Positions 1-9,465 of a DNA stretch of 64,000 nucleotides are shown here, one piece after another (position 1 is the first letter of the stretch; each line of letters starts with the position of its first letter). The translations under genes were made by a program, and so were the position numbers. Under the pieces are notes generated by a model that saw nothing but the letters and a program-made list of their open reading frames with translations, did not search any database and was not told the origin of the DNA. This DNA comes from Chlorobiota bacterium (lineage in GTDB: Bacteria; Bacteroidota; Ignavibacteria; OLB7). The stretch covers positions 1,426,001 to 1,490,000 of the forward strand of contig JADJXR010000001.1 of assembly GCA_016710285.1 (NCBI GenBank), given 5' to 3'.

Positions 1-74
1 TCCTGCGGAACATTGCCATGCAGTTCGATGCCTACCTGGGAACCAACGATGTAGTGTTCAGCCGAACCGTGTAG
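1..74 (+). CDS. C-terminal fragment of an unidentified protein
   Basis: The frame beginning at base 3 reads without a stop to TAG at 72-74. It gives 23 residues ending in VVFSRTV, with a strong G/C bias at third codon positions like the real genes nearby. Alternating hydrophobic residues (QFDAYLGTNDVVFS) would suit the last strands of an exported beta protein, but the fragment is too short to identify. Another frame stays open to about 195 but has a less typical codon pattern. Confidence 0.4.
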   Translation, partial: LRNIAMQFDAYLGTNDVVFSRTV

Positions 75-80
75 CCGCCA

Positions 81-115
81 CGGGAGCAACCGCTGCGGGA
101 GCAACCGCTGCGGGA
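81..115. repeat. 15-bp tandem repeat, about 2.3 copies
   Basis: The 15-base unit CGGGAGCAACCGCTG occurs at 81-95 and 96-110 and restarts at 111. It lies between the end of the first gene fragment and the lipoprotein start at 193. No function is evident; it may be a slippage product. Confidence 0.7.
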
Positions 116-192
116 ACGGTTCCGATGGAACGCAACGCCAAAGCCCTGCGGTCCGTTCCTGCAAACCCTTGCTCCTTTCTTATCTTCGCCCC

Positions 193-792
193 ATGAAATC
201 TTTCCTATCCCTTGCGCTGCTCCTTCTTGCGGCCTGCGGCGACCGTGCCGGAACCGCCACGCCCGACACCACCGCCAACACCGGAACCGCCACGCAACCG
301 AACAACGCTGCCACACCGCCCCAAACGCCAGCCCAACCGCTGGCGCAGCCGGCCACGCCCGACACCGCCAACACCGCCACCCCAGCCCACGACACGACCG
401 CTACGCCGCCGCTGCCGAACAGCCAAACGTTTGCCGCAATGGTGGATGGCAAGCAATGGAGCGGAACCCAAGTGATTGCCTCGCGGGTGGATAGCGCGAT
501 TGCCGTCACGGCGATTGGACCGGATGGGACAAGCCTGATACTGAATCTTGGGACACGGACCTCCGCCGGCCAGCTCCAATTTGGCACGGCCGACTCCGGC
601 CAGTTTGCTACGTGGATCAATCCCCAGGGGGCCAGCTTCAGCACCAAGCCTGCCGGGTCCGGCACGGTCCGCATCACGCAGCTTGGAGGCAAGCGGGTGG
701 CCGGGGTGTTCAGTTTCAAAGCCACCGAGCAAGGGGGGAACGGAACGGTCCGGATTGAGAAAGGAACGTTTGATGTGATGTTCGGGAAGTAG
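193..792 (+). CDS. lipoprotein with Pro/Thr/Ala-rich linker
   Basis: A 199-residue exported lipoprotein. The N-terminus has a short basic start, a leucine/alanine core and a lipobox LAAC with the acylated cysteine at residue 15, so the mature protein should be membrane-anchored. Residues about 20-78 are a low-complexity Pro/Thr/Ala linker. Residues about 80-199 form a compact beta-rich domain beginning TFAAMVDGKQW, which resembles small secreted domains of the DUF6252 kind; that family link is recalled, not tested. An in-frame ATG at 169 would add eight residues that spoil the signal peptide, so 193 was chosen. Function unknown. Confidence 0.8.
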   Translation: MKSFLSLALLLLAACGDRAGTATPDTTANTGTATQPNNAATPPQTPAQPLAQPATPDTANTATPAHDTTATPPLPNSQTFAAMVDGKQWSGTQVIASRVDSAIAVTAIGPDGTSLILNLGTRTSAGQLQFGTADSGQFATWINPQGASFSTKPAGSGTVRITQLGGKRVAGVFSFKATEQGGNGTVRIEKGTFDVMFGK

Positions 793-867
793 CCACGGCG
801 CGGGAAGCAACGCAGGGGCGATGCATGAAGATGAGAGCGAGATGAAACTGGAGATGAGCGTAAAGAA

Positions 868-1653
868 TTACCGCACGCACACACCCATCGCCACCGGAAG
901 CACCAGAGTGGTCCAAGCGGAGTACATCGCGCCCGCGGGATGAAGGTTATCGGCAGCCGTTAGCGCGGGGTCCGTTGCGGCCTTGCGCGACTCCGGAGTG
1001 ATGTCAACAAAACGCGCCCCGGCGGCCTCGGCTTCCTCTTGGGCAATCCGGTTGAACAGGTCAATCTCTTCGGCAATGCGTGCGCGGTCCCGCCCCTGGG
1101 CAAAGGGCGTAACGCCCCAGTCGGGAATGGAAAGGACGATCACGCACGACGGCTTCCCGCCAGCAAACGCAATGGCACGATTCAGCAGCCCCACGAACTC
1201 CCCCCGGTACTCCTCGGCTGCGCGCCCGCGATATTGGTTGTTCACCCCAATCAACAGCGTCACCAAGTCAAACGGACCTTGCGGGTTTGCTTCGTCAATG
1301 GCCGCGTTCAGCTCGTCGGTGGTCCATCCGGTGCGGGCAATGATCTGTGGGTCGGCAATGGAAACGCCGCCGGCCCTCAGGCGTTCGGCAAGCTGCATGG
1401 GCCAGCGTTCGGCAGCGGCAACGCTTTCGCCAATCGTGTAAGAATCGCCCAGAGCAAGGAACCGGAGTTTGTTCACCGCCGCCGAACGGGCAGCTGCAAA
1501 AATCGTGTCGTTCATGGTTGTTGAAGATTTGTGGGCGGGGTCCCGTGCGGTGCCGCAACCAAGCACCAGCATCCACGCCAGCGCCAGCCACCGGAACAAG
1601 CCAGCCAAGTGCCAGAAATCACACCGCGCAGAATGCCAGATGTTGCCCGCCAC
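868..1653 (-). CDS. SGNH/GDSL-type hydrolase, probable lipoprotein
   Basis: A 261-residue SGNH-fold esterase or lipase-like hydrolase. Block I is GDSYTIGE with the nucleophile Ser71, block III is GVNN around 136-139, and block V is the DNLH pair Asp235/His238, so the catalytic set is complete. The N-terminus read from a GTG start has a hydrophobic segment ending LVLGC, a plausible lipobox at Cys33, so the enzyme is probably anchored outside the inner membrane. An ATG at 1515 would give a cytoplasmic form that starts just before the catalytic domain. It starts 18 bases after the malQ stop, so it is probably the third gene of a DinB-malQ-SGNH operon. The substrate cannot be read from the sequence. 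Confidence 0.82.
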   Translation of the reverse strand: MAGNIWHSARCDFWHLAGLFRWLALAWMLVLGCGTARDPAHKSSTTMNDTIFAAARSAAVNKLRFLALGDSYTIGESVAAAERWPMQLAERLRAGGVSIADPQIIARTGWTTDELNAAIDEANPQGPFDLVTLLIGVNNQYRGRAAEEYRGEFVGLLNRAIAFAGGKPSCVIVLSIPDWGVTPFAQGRDRARIAEEIDLFNRIAQEEAEAAGARFVDITPESRKAATDPALTAADNLHPAGAMYSAWTTLVLPVAMGVCVR

Positions 1654-1671
1654 GTTAAAGAAGATTGAAGG

Positions 1672-3165
1672 TTATTGAGGTCCGCCGCCGTTCCTTCCAA
1701 ACGTCTGGCTCATCTCCCGCAATCGCTCGGCAATCTGCGGGGTTAGCGCGCCCGGTTCCATCCTCCAATTCCAGTTGCCATCGTGGCTGCCGGGGATGTT
1801 CATGCGTCCATCGGAGCCAAGCTCCAAAAGGTCCTGGGCCGGGACGATTGCGGTGTTGGCAATCGAGGAAAACGCAAGCCGGATCAGGTCCCAGCCAATA
1901 TGCCCACCACGATGCCCCAAATAATGCTGCGCAAACCGTTTCGACTTCCGGTCCAGCGTCTCCCACCATCCGTGCGCGGTGTCGTTGTCGTGGGTGCCGG
2001 TGTAGGCCACGCAGTTTGGGGTGGCAAAATTGTGGGGAAGATAGGGGTTGCTGGAATCGCTGAAGGCGAACTGCATCACCTTCATCCCGGGAAGCTCGAA
2101 ACGGTCGCGCAGGGCCTCCACCTCGGGGGTGATAAGCCCCAAATCTTCGGCAATGATTGGGGGATGCCCGAACGCTTTCCGCAAGGCGCGGAACAGGCCG
2201 GCCCCGGGTCCCGTCCGCCACCGCCCGTTGACGGCGGTCTGCTCCATTGCGGGGATTTCCCAATACGCCTGGAACCCCCGGAAGTGGTCAATCCGCACCA
2301 CGTCGTACAGCGCGAACGCCGCACGCAGCCGTTCAATCCACCAAGCATAGCCCTCCTTTTTCATCACCTCCCAGCGGTAGAGCGGGTTCCCCCAACGTTG
2401 CCCTGTTTCGCTGAAGTAATCGGGGGGAACGCCAGCAATCACCGTGGGCGCGCCCGTTTCATCAAGGGTGAACAGATGTTGGTGGGACCACACGTCGGCG
2501 CTGTTGTGGTCAACAAAAATCGGGAGGTCGCCAACCAACCGCACCCCGCGCTCCTCCGCTCCGGCACGCAGCGCGTTGAACTGGCGGAAAAACAGATACT
2601 GCAAGAAGAGATGATAGCCCACCGACTGCCGAAGTTTCTTTGCTGCGGCGGCAAGGGGAGCGGGCTGGCGGCGGGCCAAGCCGGTTTCCCAGCGGTTCCA
2701 GGGTTGACCCTTGTGTTCCTGCAGCAGCGCGGCAAACAGGGTGTAATCGTCCAGCCAGAAGGTGTTTCGCTGGCGGAATTCCTCAACATCACTTCCGGGG
2801 CGGAACCGTTGGTAGGCCGCGTGAAACAGGCCGGAATAGTGCTTCTGCACCTCCTGAAAATTCACGCGCCCAACGGGTGGTTCGGGAAGCGTGGAAAGAA
2901 GTGATTTCGGGATGAACCCCTCGCTGGCCATCCACTCTGGGCTAATCAGCAACGGGTTGCCGGCAAATGCTGAGAGTGATTGATAGGGGGAGTTCGTGTA
3001 GCCCGGCGGAGTTAGCGGAAGCATCTGCCAGAACGACTGGCCCGCGTCGGCAAGGAAGTCAAGAAATCGCACTGCTTCGGGGCCAAGATCGCCAATGCCA
3101 TACCGCCCCGGGAGCGAGGTTGGATGGAGTAAAATTCCACTGGAACGTTCTGTCAGGATTGCCAC
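1672..3165 (-). CDS. malQ: 4-alpha-glucanotransferase (amylomaltase)
   Basis: A 497-residue GH77 enzyme that transfers alpha-1,4-glucan segments between maltodextrins in the cytoplasm. The start SSGILLHPTSLPG is the family's usual opening. The catalytic motifs are present: VRIDHFRGF (nucleophile Asp), IAEDLG (acid/base Glu) and YTGTHDND (transition-state Asp). Length matches bacterial MalQ. The start codon is GTG at 3165, one base after the TAG of the DinB gene, which suggests translational coupling. No other glycogen or maltodextrin genes are in the window, so its pathway partner is unknown here. Confidence 0.95.
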   Translation of the reverse strand: MAILTERSSGILLHPTSLPGRYGIGDLGPEAVRFLDFLADAGQSFWQMLPLTPPGYTNSPYQSLSAFAGNPLLISPEWMASEGFIPKSLLSTLPEPPVGRVNFQEVQKHYSGLFHAAYQRFRPGSDVEEFRQRNTFWLDDYTLFAALLQEHKGQPWNRWETGLARRQPAPLAAAAKKLRQSVGYHLFLQYLFFRQFNALRAGAEERGVRLVGDLPIFVDHNSADVWSHQHLFTLDETGAPTVIAGVPPDYFSETGQRWGNPLYRWEVMKKEGYAWWIERLRAAFALYDVVRIDHFRGFQAYWEIPAMEQTAVNGRWRTGPGAGLFRALRKAFGHPPIIAEDLGLITPEVEALRDRFELPGMKVMQFAFSDSSNPYLPHNFATPNCVAYTGTHDNDTAHGWWETLDRKSKRFAQHYLGHRGGHIGWDLIRLAFSSIANTAIVPAQDLLELGSDGRMNIPGSHDGNWNWRMEPGALTPQIAERLREMSQTFGRNGGGPQ

Positions 3166-3166
3166 G

Positions 3167-3637
3167 CTAGTCTATTGCTCCGGTTCGTGCGGCTTGGATG
3201 AAATCGGTGTAGGCCGGGGTGTGCCCGGCTTGGCGCAGCATGGCGTTGATTTGCCCGCGATGGTAGGCGGCATGAACAATCAGGTGCGTCAGGATATCCC
3301 CCACGCTGCTGGTGAAAGAATCCCCCTTGCTGTTGACGTACGGCACCGGCTGGGCCAGCGTTTCGGCGGAAAGCGCGGCAAGGAATTCCCCCCACAACTC
3401 CTTCGACTTCTGAAGTTCGGCGCGGCATTGCTGGGGGGTGAACGCGGGCCAAACCGGCATCGGCATATCCCCCTGTTGGATTCGGGAAAGCCACAGCCGT
3501 TGGGCAGCAACGATATGGCCCATCAGGGCAATCGCACGGTCGGGGATTCCGGTTCCGTCGCCCAATGATTCGGCAGTGGCGTGGTTGGCCCACCATTCAT
3601 ACTGGAAGGTGCGGCGGATATGGTCGGTTAGGTCCAT
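3167..3637 (-). CDS. DinB/YfiT-like four-helix metalloprotein
   Basis: A 156-residue DinB-superfamily protein with the three metal-ligand histidines His41 (LMGH), His122 and His126 (VHAAYHRGQ). Members bind a divalent metal in a four-helix bundle; many are thiol-dependent transferases such as bacillithiol S-transferases, but the exact activity is not predictable here. ATG at 3637 begins MDLTDHIRRTF, a typical family start. The open frame continues far upstream but is antisense to the exporter gene there and was excluded. It lies directly upstream of malQ. Confidence 0.85.
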   Translation of the reverse strand: MDLTDHIRRTFQYEWWANHATAESLGDGTGIPDRAIALMGHIVAAQRLWLSRIQQGDMPMPVWPAFTPQQCRAELQKSKELWGEFLAALSAETLAQPVPYVNSKGDSFTSSVGDILTHLIVHAAYHRGQINAMLRQAGHTPAYTDFIQAARTGAID

Positions 3638-3756
3638 GTGGTTCTTATCTGTGTGGTCATTCTGTGGCCAAGCATCTGCGGCAACGTGCGGCAAAGATAG
3701 TTGGGGATTGATTGCGGAGCTTCCGGTGCTTCCCTCGTGGATGAGTTGGCGGCAAG

Positions 3757-4971
3757 CTACAAGGCGCGGCGTGGGGGAACGATCACGTTTGCCATCAGCA
3801 ACCCGGTCACCAGCGCGATTGCCACCAGCGCCACGTTGAACGCCCCTTCGACCCCAGCCAGCACGTCGTCCTGGATAAACTTGGACATACTGCCGAAGCC
3901 GATGCTTCCCGGCACCAGAAGAATAAGGCCCGGCAACATCGGGACCGCGCTGGGGCGTTTCTTCAAGATCATAAAAAGGTTTGCGCCAACGCCCAGGGCA
4001 ATCGCCCCCATGAACGCGCCAAGCTGCGGACCCAGCGCTGCGGTCCCCACCCGCGACCCAATAAAGCTGAGCAAGCACCCCATTGCTGCCCAGGGGATAT
4101 CCGACGGGCGAGCTTTTAGCAAGACGGAAAACGTGAGTGGGGTGGTAAGCAACAGCAGCCAAAGGGTCCACACAGGAAGCGGGCTTGGCGTGCCGATGCC
4201 CCGCACCGCCGGAAACACCGCAGCGAACTGGCTCCCCAACGCCGCGCCGAAGGCAATCCCCAGCAGCACCAACACCGCGCCGGTAAGCCGCGCCGTGCCC
4301 GAGACAAGGTTGCCGGTGGCAAGCTCGGTCATTCCGGTGGTAAGCGTTAGGCCGGGGAGCAGGATAATCAGGCTGGCAAGGGTGGTGACGTAAATGGAGA
4401 ATGGGGAGAAGAGATATGCGCACAACGCCGCCAGCATCGAGGCCACCACCGCCGCGATAATCTCAAACACCCGCCGTGTGTTCTCCGATTTCCCCAGCAG
4501 CATTGCCAGCGCGCCGATGCAGGTCCCAATCACCCCTGCGGCCACCAGCTCGCGCCAGCCTCCGCCAAAAAACCGCGTTGCCGTTGCCGACGAGACGCTG
4601 AAACAAAGGATGGAAAGCCAAGCGGGGTAGCGGGGCGGGGCGGCAACGATTGCCTCAATCGCGTCGGCCCCTTCTTCCGGTCCAATCCGCCCGTTGCTGA
4701 CGTTTTCGGCAAGCTCATCCAACAGGCTCATCCGCTCCAGATTCACCTCGCTCATATCGGTGCGGATCAGGCTGGTGCGGTGTTCTTCCGGCGCGCCAAA
4801 GGAGGCAAAGATCCCGGTCGGGAGGGCGAAGAATTGGCCTTCCAAACCAAGCCGACGCATGGCCATGTTCATCATTAACTCCAGCCGGTGCGCCGGCGTG
4901 CCGTAGCGGTGGAGCGCGGTTGCAAGCCGGATGGAGAACTCGACGCGAGGATCGGGAGCGGTGTTGTGCAT
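3757..4971 (-). CDS. ThrE-family threonine/serine exporter
   Basis: A 404-residue inner-membrane protein with the ThrE layout. A cytoplasmic N-terminal domain opens VEFSIRLATALHRYGTPAHR and is followed by FALPTGIFASF. About ten hydrophobic segments then form the two membrane modules, which in E. coli are split as YjjP and YjjB. Single-chain fusions like this are common. The likely role is export of threonine, serine or similar small amino acids; substrate specificity is inferred from the family. It stands alone between the DinB and epimerase genes on the same strand. Confidence 0.85.
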   Translation of the reverse strand: MHNTAPDPRVEFSIRLATALHRYGTPAHRLELMMNMAMRRLGLEGQFFALPTGIFASFGAPEEHRTSLIRTDMSEVNLERMSLLDELAENVSNGRIGPEEGADAIEAIVAAPPRYPAWLSILCFSVSSATATRFFGGGWRELVAAGVIGTCIGALAMLLGKSENTRRVFEIIAAVVASMLAALCAYLFSPFSIYVTTLASLIILLPGLTLTTGMTELATGNLVSGTARLTGAVLVLLGIAFGAALGSQFAAVFPAVRGIGTPSPLPVWTLWLLLLTTPLTFSVLLKARPSDIPWAAMGCLLSFIGSRVGTAALGPQLGAFMGAIALGVGANLFMILKKRPSAVPMLPGLILLVPGSIGFGSMSKFIQDDVLAGVEGAFNVALVAIALVTGLLMANVIVPPRRAL

Positions 4972-5054
4972 GGGAACGATGCTGTTCGGCCAGTAATCGC
5001 CCCACTCCGGGGGGCGTTACCCGCGCAATCGCAACAAGGTGATGAAACCAGCAA

Positions 5055-5996
<942 letters not shown>

Positions 5997-6057
5997 AAAG
6001 GTGCGGTAAGAAGTTGATTGCTAAATGAAGGGAACAAGGAGAAGTGCGAGGTCCACG

Positions 6058-6390
6058 CTACCCTTTTTTCGACCGCCTTCCAGGTTGCCAAAAATGGAGG
6101 TTCATGTCAACAGCATCGCCCCGGAACGTGATGCCTTCGGACTCCAACAGGTCGCGCATCAGCGTTGGGGTTGCGAAGTGCATTTTGCCGGTAAGCTCGC
6201 CGTTTCGGTTCACAACGCGGTGGCACGGGGTGTCCATGTCACCCGCCGCGCCATGCAGGGCGTAGCCCACCATTCGCGAGGAAGTTTTGGCTCCAAGATA
6301 CTCGGCAATGGCTCCGTAGGTTGTCACTTTCCCGGCGGGGATGCGGCGAACAACCCGATAAACGCGGCGGTAGAAATCATCCTTGTTCAT
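6058..6390 (-). CDS. MGMT-family (alkyltransferase-like) DNA-binding protein
   Basis: A 110-residue single-domain relative of O6-alkylguanine DNA alkyltransferase. The helix-turn-helix region RIPAGKVTTYGAIAEYLG and the Arg finger (SSRMVGYAL) are present. The active-site motif reads PCHRV with Cys56, whereas most bacterial alkyltransferase-like proteins replace this Cys with Trp. The N-terminal domain of full MGMT is missing. ATG at 6390 is chosen because AAGGGAG lies 8 bases upstream; ATG at 6396 is also possible. It could be a working methyltransferase or a damage sensor feeding excision repair; the sequence alone does not decide. Confidence 0.85.
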   Translation of the reverse strand: MNKDDFYRRVYRVVRRIPAGKVTTYGAIAEYLGAKTSSRMVGYALHGAAGDMDTPCHRVVNRNGELTGKMHFATPTLMRDLLESEGITFRGDAVDMNLHFWQPGRRSKKG

Positions 6391-6536
6391 TTCCATTTCT
6401 CCCTTGCTTGGAAAATCGGAAAATTCGCTATGTTCGACACGCTTCTGGCCAGCAACCAGAAGCGAAATGACAAGGAGACACAACCGCACCAGAACCGGTG
6501 CGGATCATCAATTAATCGCTACAAGGAGCAGAACGT

Positions 6537-7133
6537 ATGAAACGTGCCGGACTTCTTCTCACCGCTGCAGCCCTTATTCTTGGGGCATTCACCGCTACCG
6601 CTCAGCCGCTGAAAACCAACACCGCCCCGGATGGGCAGCTGGGAATTGGAATCAACACGTCGGGGGCAACGGTACAGTTCGCGATCTCGCCATCGCTGCA
6701 AGCTGGGGTGCTGGTAAACGTTGGGATGTCTTCGTCCACCGAAGAAATCTCCCAGGGATCAAGCACCGTCAAAATTGATAACAGCACCACTAATCTCGGA
6801 GCTGAGATCTATGGACGATTCCTGTTTGAAGGGTTGGTAAACCCGTTCGTACAGGTTGGGCTTGCGATCAACAATAGTTCCTCAACCTCAAAAAGCGGTA
6901 GCACCGAGACCTCGCAATCGAACAGCACCATGGATCTTAACGCCTACTTCGGGTTGGCGTACTACTGGACCAACCAGTTCGGAATCTTCGGCCAAGTTGG
7001 CTTAGTCTCGCTGGGGTTAAGCGACAAGACCACAACAGAAACCACCGTGAAAGTGGAAACAGAAAACCCAACAACCACCTCGTTCGGAATCGGCAGCGGG
7101 CGTGTTGGGATTGAGTTCTTCTTCAGCCGCTAA
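6537..7133 (+). CDS. small outer-membrane beta-barrel protein
   Basis: A 198-residue exported protein with a classical signal peptide ending TATAQ. The mature part alternates hydrophobic and polar residues in short strands (EIYGRFLFEGLVNPFVQVGLA and similar) and ends with the strand RVGIEFFFSR, typical of 8-strand OmpA/OmpW-like barrels. A Ser/Thr-rich loop lies at roughly residues 115-135. AAGGAG sits 8 bases before the ATG. The 5' leader contains two small inverted repeats, at about 6449-6471 and 6483-6502. Ligand and role unknown. It is followed by a second, shorter barrel-like gene. Confidence 0.75.
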   Translation: MKRAGLLLTAAALILGAFTATAQPLKTNTAPDGQLGIGINTSGATVQFAISPSLQAGVLVNVGMSSSTEEISQGSSTVKIDNSTTNLGAEIYGRFLFEGLVNPFVQVGLAINNSSSTSKSGSTETSQSNSTMDLNAYFGLAYYWTNQFGIFGQVGLVSLGLSDKTTTETTVKVETENPTTTSFGIGSGRVGIEFFFSR

Positions 7134-7166
7134 TCGCCAGCGTGACCAACTGAAATGAATCGGATG

Positions 7167-7197
7167 CGGCCCGGCCTGCAACATGGTTGGGCCGTTT
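7167..7197 (+). terminator. weak intrinsic terminator after the first barrel gene
   Basis: CGGCCC at 7167-7172 pairs with GGGCCG at 7189-7194 across a 16-base loop and is followed by TTT. The hairpin is short and the T tract poor. Confidence 0.4.
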
Positions 7198-7304
7198 CCG
7201 TTGGGCCGCAGCCAGCCACGCAATGGCTGCCCAAACGGGAACGCGCCAATGCACCGGCGCAACTACAGAGACATTCATCATCTCCTACACACACACAGAC
7301 AGAC

Positions 7305-7784
7305 ATGAACGCACTTCGCACACTTGCAACATCGGCCATCGCGCTTGCCGGAACATTGCTGTTCAGCGCAACCTCCCATGCCCAGGTCAGCTTGGGAGCG
7401 GGGATTTCCTACGGAGCAGAGATTGAGGCGGTTGGGCTTGAGGGACGTTTCTACTACGACCTCAACAAAAAACCGCAGATGCGCATCGCCGCCGATCTTG
7501 TGTACTATTTTGTTGACGACCCTTTGACGTTCTACACCATTGATGCCAACCTCCACTACGGCTTTGCTGATTTCAGCAGCGGCTTTGCGTACGGTATTGG
7601 GGGGTTGCAGATAGCAATCGCAGGTGTTGAAGGGTTCGATAGCGACAGCGATGTAGGATTGAATATTGGAGCCGGGGCGGAGTTCAAGGCCCCGTTTGGC
7701 GGGGTTCCAGTTGAGGTTAAGTATGTGATTGGCAACGCCGACCAGCTTATCCTGAGCGGCGGGCTGCGTTTCACCATGAACTAA
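7305..7784 (+). CDS. small outer-membrane beta-barrel protein
   Basis: A 159-residue exported protein with a signal peptide ending SATSHAQ and about eight predicted amphipathic strands (GRFYYDLNKKPQMRIAADLVYY, GFAYGIGGLQIAIAG), closing with LSGGLRFTMN. The pattern suits a small outer-membrane barrel. ATG at 7305 is preferred over the upstream in-frame ATG at 7155, because only 7305 gives a signal peptide directly at the N-terminus. A clear terminator follows at 7809. The shared orientation with the preceding barrel gene suggests related surface roles, but sequence similarity between the two is not obvious. Confidence 0.72.
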   Translation: MNALRTLATSAIALAGTLLFSATSHAQVSLGAGISYGAEIEAVGLEGRFYYDLNKKPQMRIAADLVYYFVDDPLTFYTIDANLHYGFADFSSGFAYGIGGLQIAIAGVEGFDSDSDVGLNIGAGAEFKAPFGGVPVEVKYVIGNADQLILSGGLRFTMN

Positions 7785-7808
7785 TCCACGCCGTTGGCCG
7801 ATTACCGG

Positions 7809-7844
7809 AACGGGCCATATCAGCAACTGATTGGCCCGTTTCCG
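7809..7844 (+). terminator. intrinsic terminator after second barrel gene
   Basis: A 14-bp stem with one bulged base (7809-7823 against 7827-7840), a three-base loop CAA, and TTCC following. It lies 25 bases after the stop of the barrel gene and before ruvX. Confidence 0.75.
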
Positions 7845-7875
7845 TTTCCACGTTTTTCATCGTTCCACAAAACCT

Positions 7876-8289
7876 ATGCGTGCGCTTGCAGTTGACCACG
7901 GTGCAGTCCGGATTGGCCTTGCCATCAGCGATGAGTTGGGGATGCTTGCACGCCCACTTGTGGTGGTGAACAACAGCCCCAACGCCGCGCAGCAGATTGC
8001 CCAGATTGCCCGCGACGAATCGGTTGGCATCATCGTTGTGGGAATGCCGCACCACCTTGATGGCCGCGAAACCGACAGCACCCGCCGCGTTCAGGAGTTT
8101 GTTGCCCAGCTTACCCCCGCAGCCCACTGCCCCGTTGTTGAGTGGGACGAAGCCTACACCACCCGCGATGCCGGAACGCTGATGATTGCCAGCGGGGTCA
8201 AAAAAAAGAAACGGAGCCAGCGGGGCCAATCAGATTTGTGGGCGGCGGCAATTATCCTGCAACGCTGGCTGGACGCGCAACCGCGCTGA
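7876..8289 (+). CDS. ruvX: YqgF/RuvX family putative Holliday junction resolvase
   Basis: A 137-residue RNase H-fold protein of the YqgF/RuvX family, linked to Holliday junction cleavage and to pre-16S rRNA 5' maturation. The first acid lies in AVDHGAVRIGLAISD (Asp7), then VGMPHHLDG, the EWDEAYTT motif and the C-terminal SDLWAAAIILQ with its conserved Asp. Length is usual. ATG at 7876 begins MRALAVDHG, the standard start; the upstream in-frame start adds 15 unrelated residues. It precedes a HAD phosphatase and acpS on the same strand. Confidence 0.92.
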   Translation: MRALAVDHGAVRIGLAISDELGMLARPLVVVNNSPNAAQQIAQIARDESVGIIVVGMPHHLDGRETDSTRRVQEFVAQLTPAAHCPVVEWDEAYTTRDAGTLMIASGVKKKKRSQRGQSDLWAAAIILQRWLDAQPR

Positions 8290-8383
8290 ACGCCAACACC
8301 ATGTCCGCCACGCCCCCGGGATGTGTTTCCCACCACCAGCGATTCGCTATCTTGCGCCCCGCACAACACGCAGGAGACCCGCA

Positions 8384-9097
8384 ATGATCAAAGCCGTCGT
8401 TTTCGATCTTGACAACACGTTGGTGGATTTCATGGCAATGAAACGCCAAGCGGTGGATGCCGCAATCACCGCCATGATTGATGCCGGGCTGACGATGACC
8501 TTCGAGGAAGTGAAAGGGAGCGTTGACACCATCTACAAGGAGCAAGGGATCGAGTACCAATCGGTGTTCGACCACCTGCTGCGCCAGGTGCTGGGGAAGA
8601 TTGACCACAAGGTTCTTTCCGCAGGGATTGTGGCCTACCGGCGCGCACGCGAGGCCGCACTGATCCCCTATCCTCACGTCTCGGCAACGCTGATGGAGTT
8701 GGTGAAGCATGGAATCCGGCTTGGCATTCTTTCCGATGCCCCCACGCGCGAGGCATGGCTGCGGCTATGCTACATGAACTTCCACCACATTTTTGACCAC
8801 GTTGTCACCTTCGACGACACCGGGAAGCGGAAGCCGGACCCGGTTCCGTTCCAACTGATTTTGCAAAAGCTGCAGGTGCGCCCCGAGGAAGCGATCATGG
8901 TGGGCGACTGGGCCGAGCGTGACATGGTTGGGGCGGCGGCAATCGGAATGAAAACGGCGTTTGCCAAATATGGCGACACCTTCGGCAACCAAATCGTCAA
9001 CGCCGATTACACCCTGCGCGACATCAAGGACCTGCTGACGATTGTGCTGCAACCACACGCCACCACCGAACCCGCCACCAACGGAGCACGCGAATGA
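8384..9097 (+). CDS. HAD-superfamily hydrolase
   Basis: A 237-residue haloacid dehalogenase-type phosphatase. Motif I is FDLDNT (Asp8 and Asp10), motif II LSDAPT, motif III the Lys in KRKPDP, motif IV GDWAERD. A helical cap lies at about residues 17-95. The layout is that of class I cap phosphatases such as phosphoglycolate phosphatase or YjjG-like nucleotidases; the substrate is not determinable. The start at 8384 replaces a longer frame because MIKAVVFDLD is the canonical opening. Its stop overlaps the acpS start (ATGA), so the two are translationally coupled. Confidence 0.9.
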   Translation: MIKAVVFDLDNTLVDFMAMKRQAVDAAITAMIDAGLTMTFEEVKGSVDTIYKEQGIEYQSVFDHLLRQVLGKIDHKVLSAGIVAYRRAREAALIPYPHVSATLMELVKHGIRLGILSDAPTREAWLRLCYMNFHHIFDHVVTFDDTGKRKPDPVPFQLILQKLQVRPEEAIMVGDWAERDMVGAAAIGMKTAFAKYGDTFGNQIVNADYTLRDIKDLLTIVLQPHATTEPATNGARE

Positions 9098-9465
9098 TCC
9101 AGGGAATAGGGATTGACCTTACCGACATCCACCGCATTGACGAGGCATTGGCCAAGTACGGCGAACGATTCGAGCGGAGGATTTTCACCGAGGAGGAGCG
9201 GGAATACTGCAACGGTTTCAAGGTTGGCGCGACCCAGCATTTTGCCGCGCGGTTTGCGGCGAAGGAGGCGTTCTCCAAGGCAATCGGAACCGGAATCACC
9301 CAGGGATTTAAGTGGCACGAGGTGGCCATACACAACCGCCCCGGGGGGAAGCCCGAGCTTCTGCTGACCGGCGCAATGGCCGAACGCTACGGCCACCTGC
9401 ACGCCCACGTTTCCCTTACCCACACCGACACCACCGCCGGGGCAGTTGTGGTGTTGGAAGATTGA
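9094..9465 (+). CDS. acpS: holo-[acyl-carrier-protein] synthase
   Basis: A 123-residue AcpS. It moves 4'-phosphopantetheine from CoA to the serine of acyl carrier protein, activating it for fatty acid synthesis. Mg-binding Asp8 lies in GIGIDLTDI, and Glu58 in ARFAAKEAFSKA is the second metal/catalytic acid, followed by GTGI. C-terminal HVSLTHTDTTAGAVVV is typical. Its ATG overlaps the stop of the HAD gene by four bases. Confidence 0.95.
   Translation: MIQGIGIDLTDIHRIDEALAKYGERFERRIFTEEEREYCNGFKVGATQHFAARFAAKEAFSKAIGTGITQGFKWHEVAIHNRPGGKPELLLTGAMAERYGHLHAHVSLTHTDTTAGAVVVLED

Noticed and set aside
3638..4423. N-terminal extension of the DinB gene
   Set aside because: Runs antisense-like through the ThrE gene in another frame; the DinB domain starts at 3637 with a good family N-terminus.
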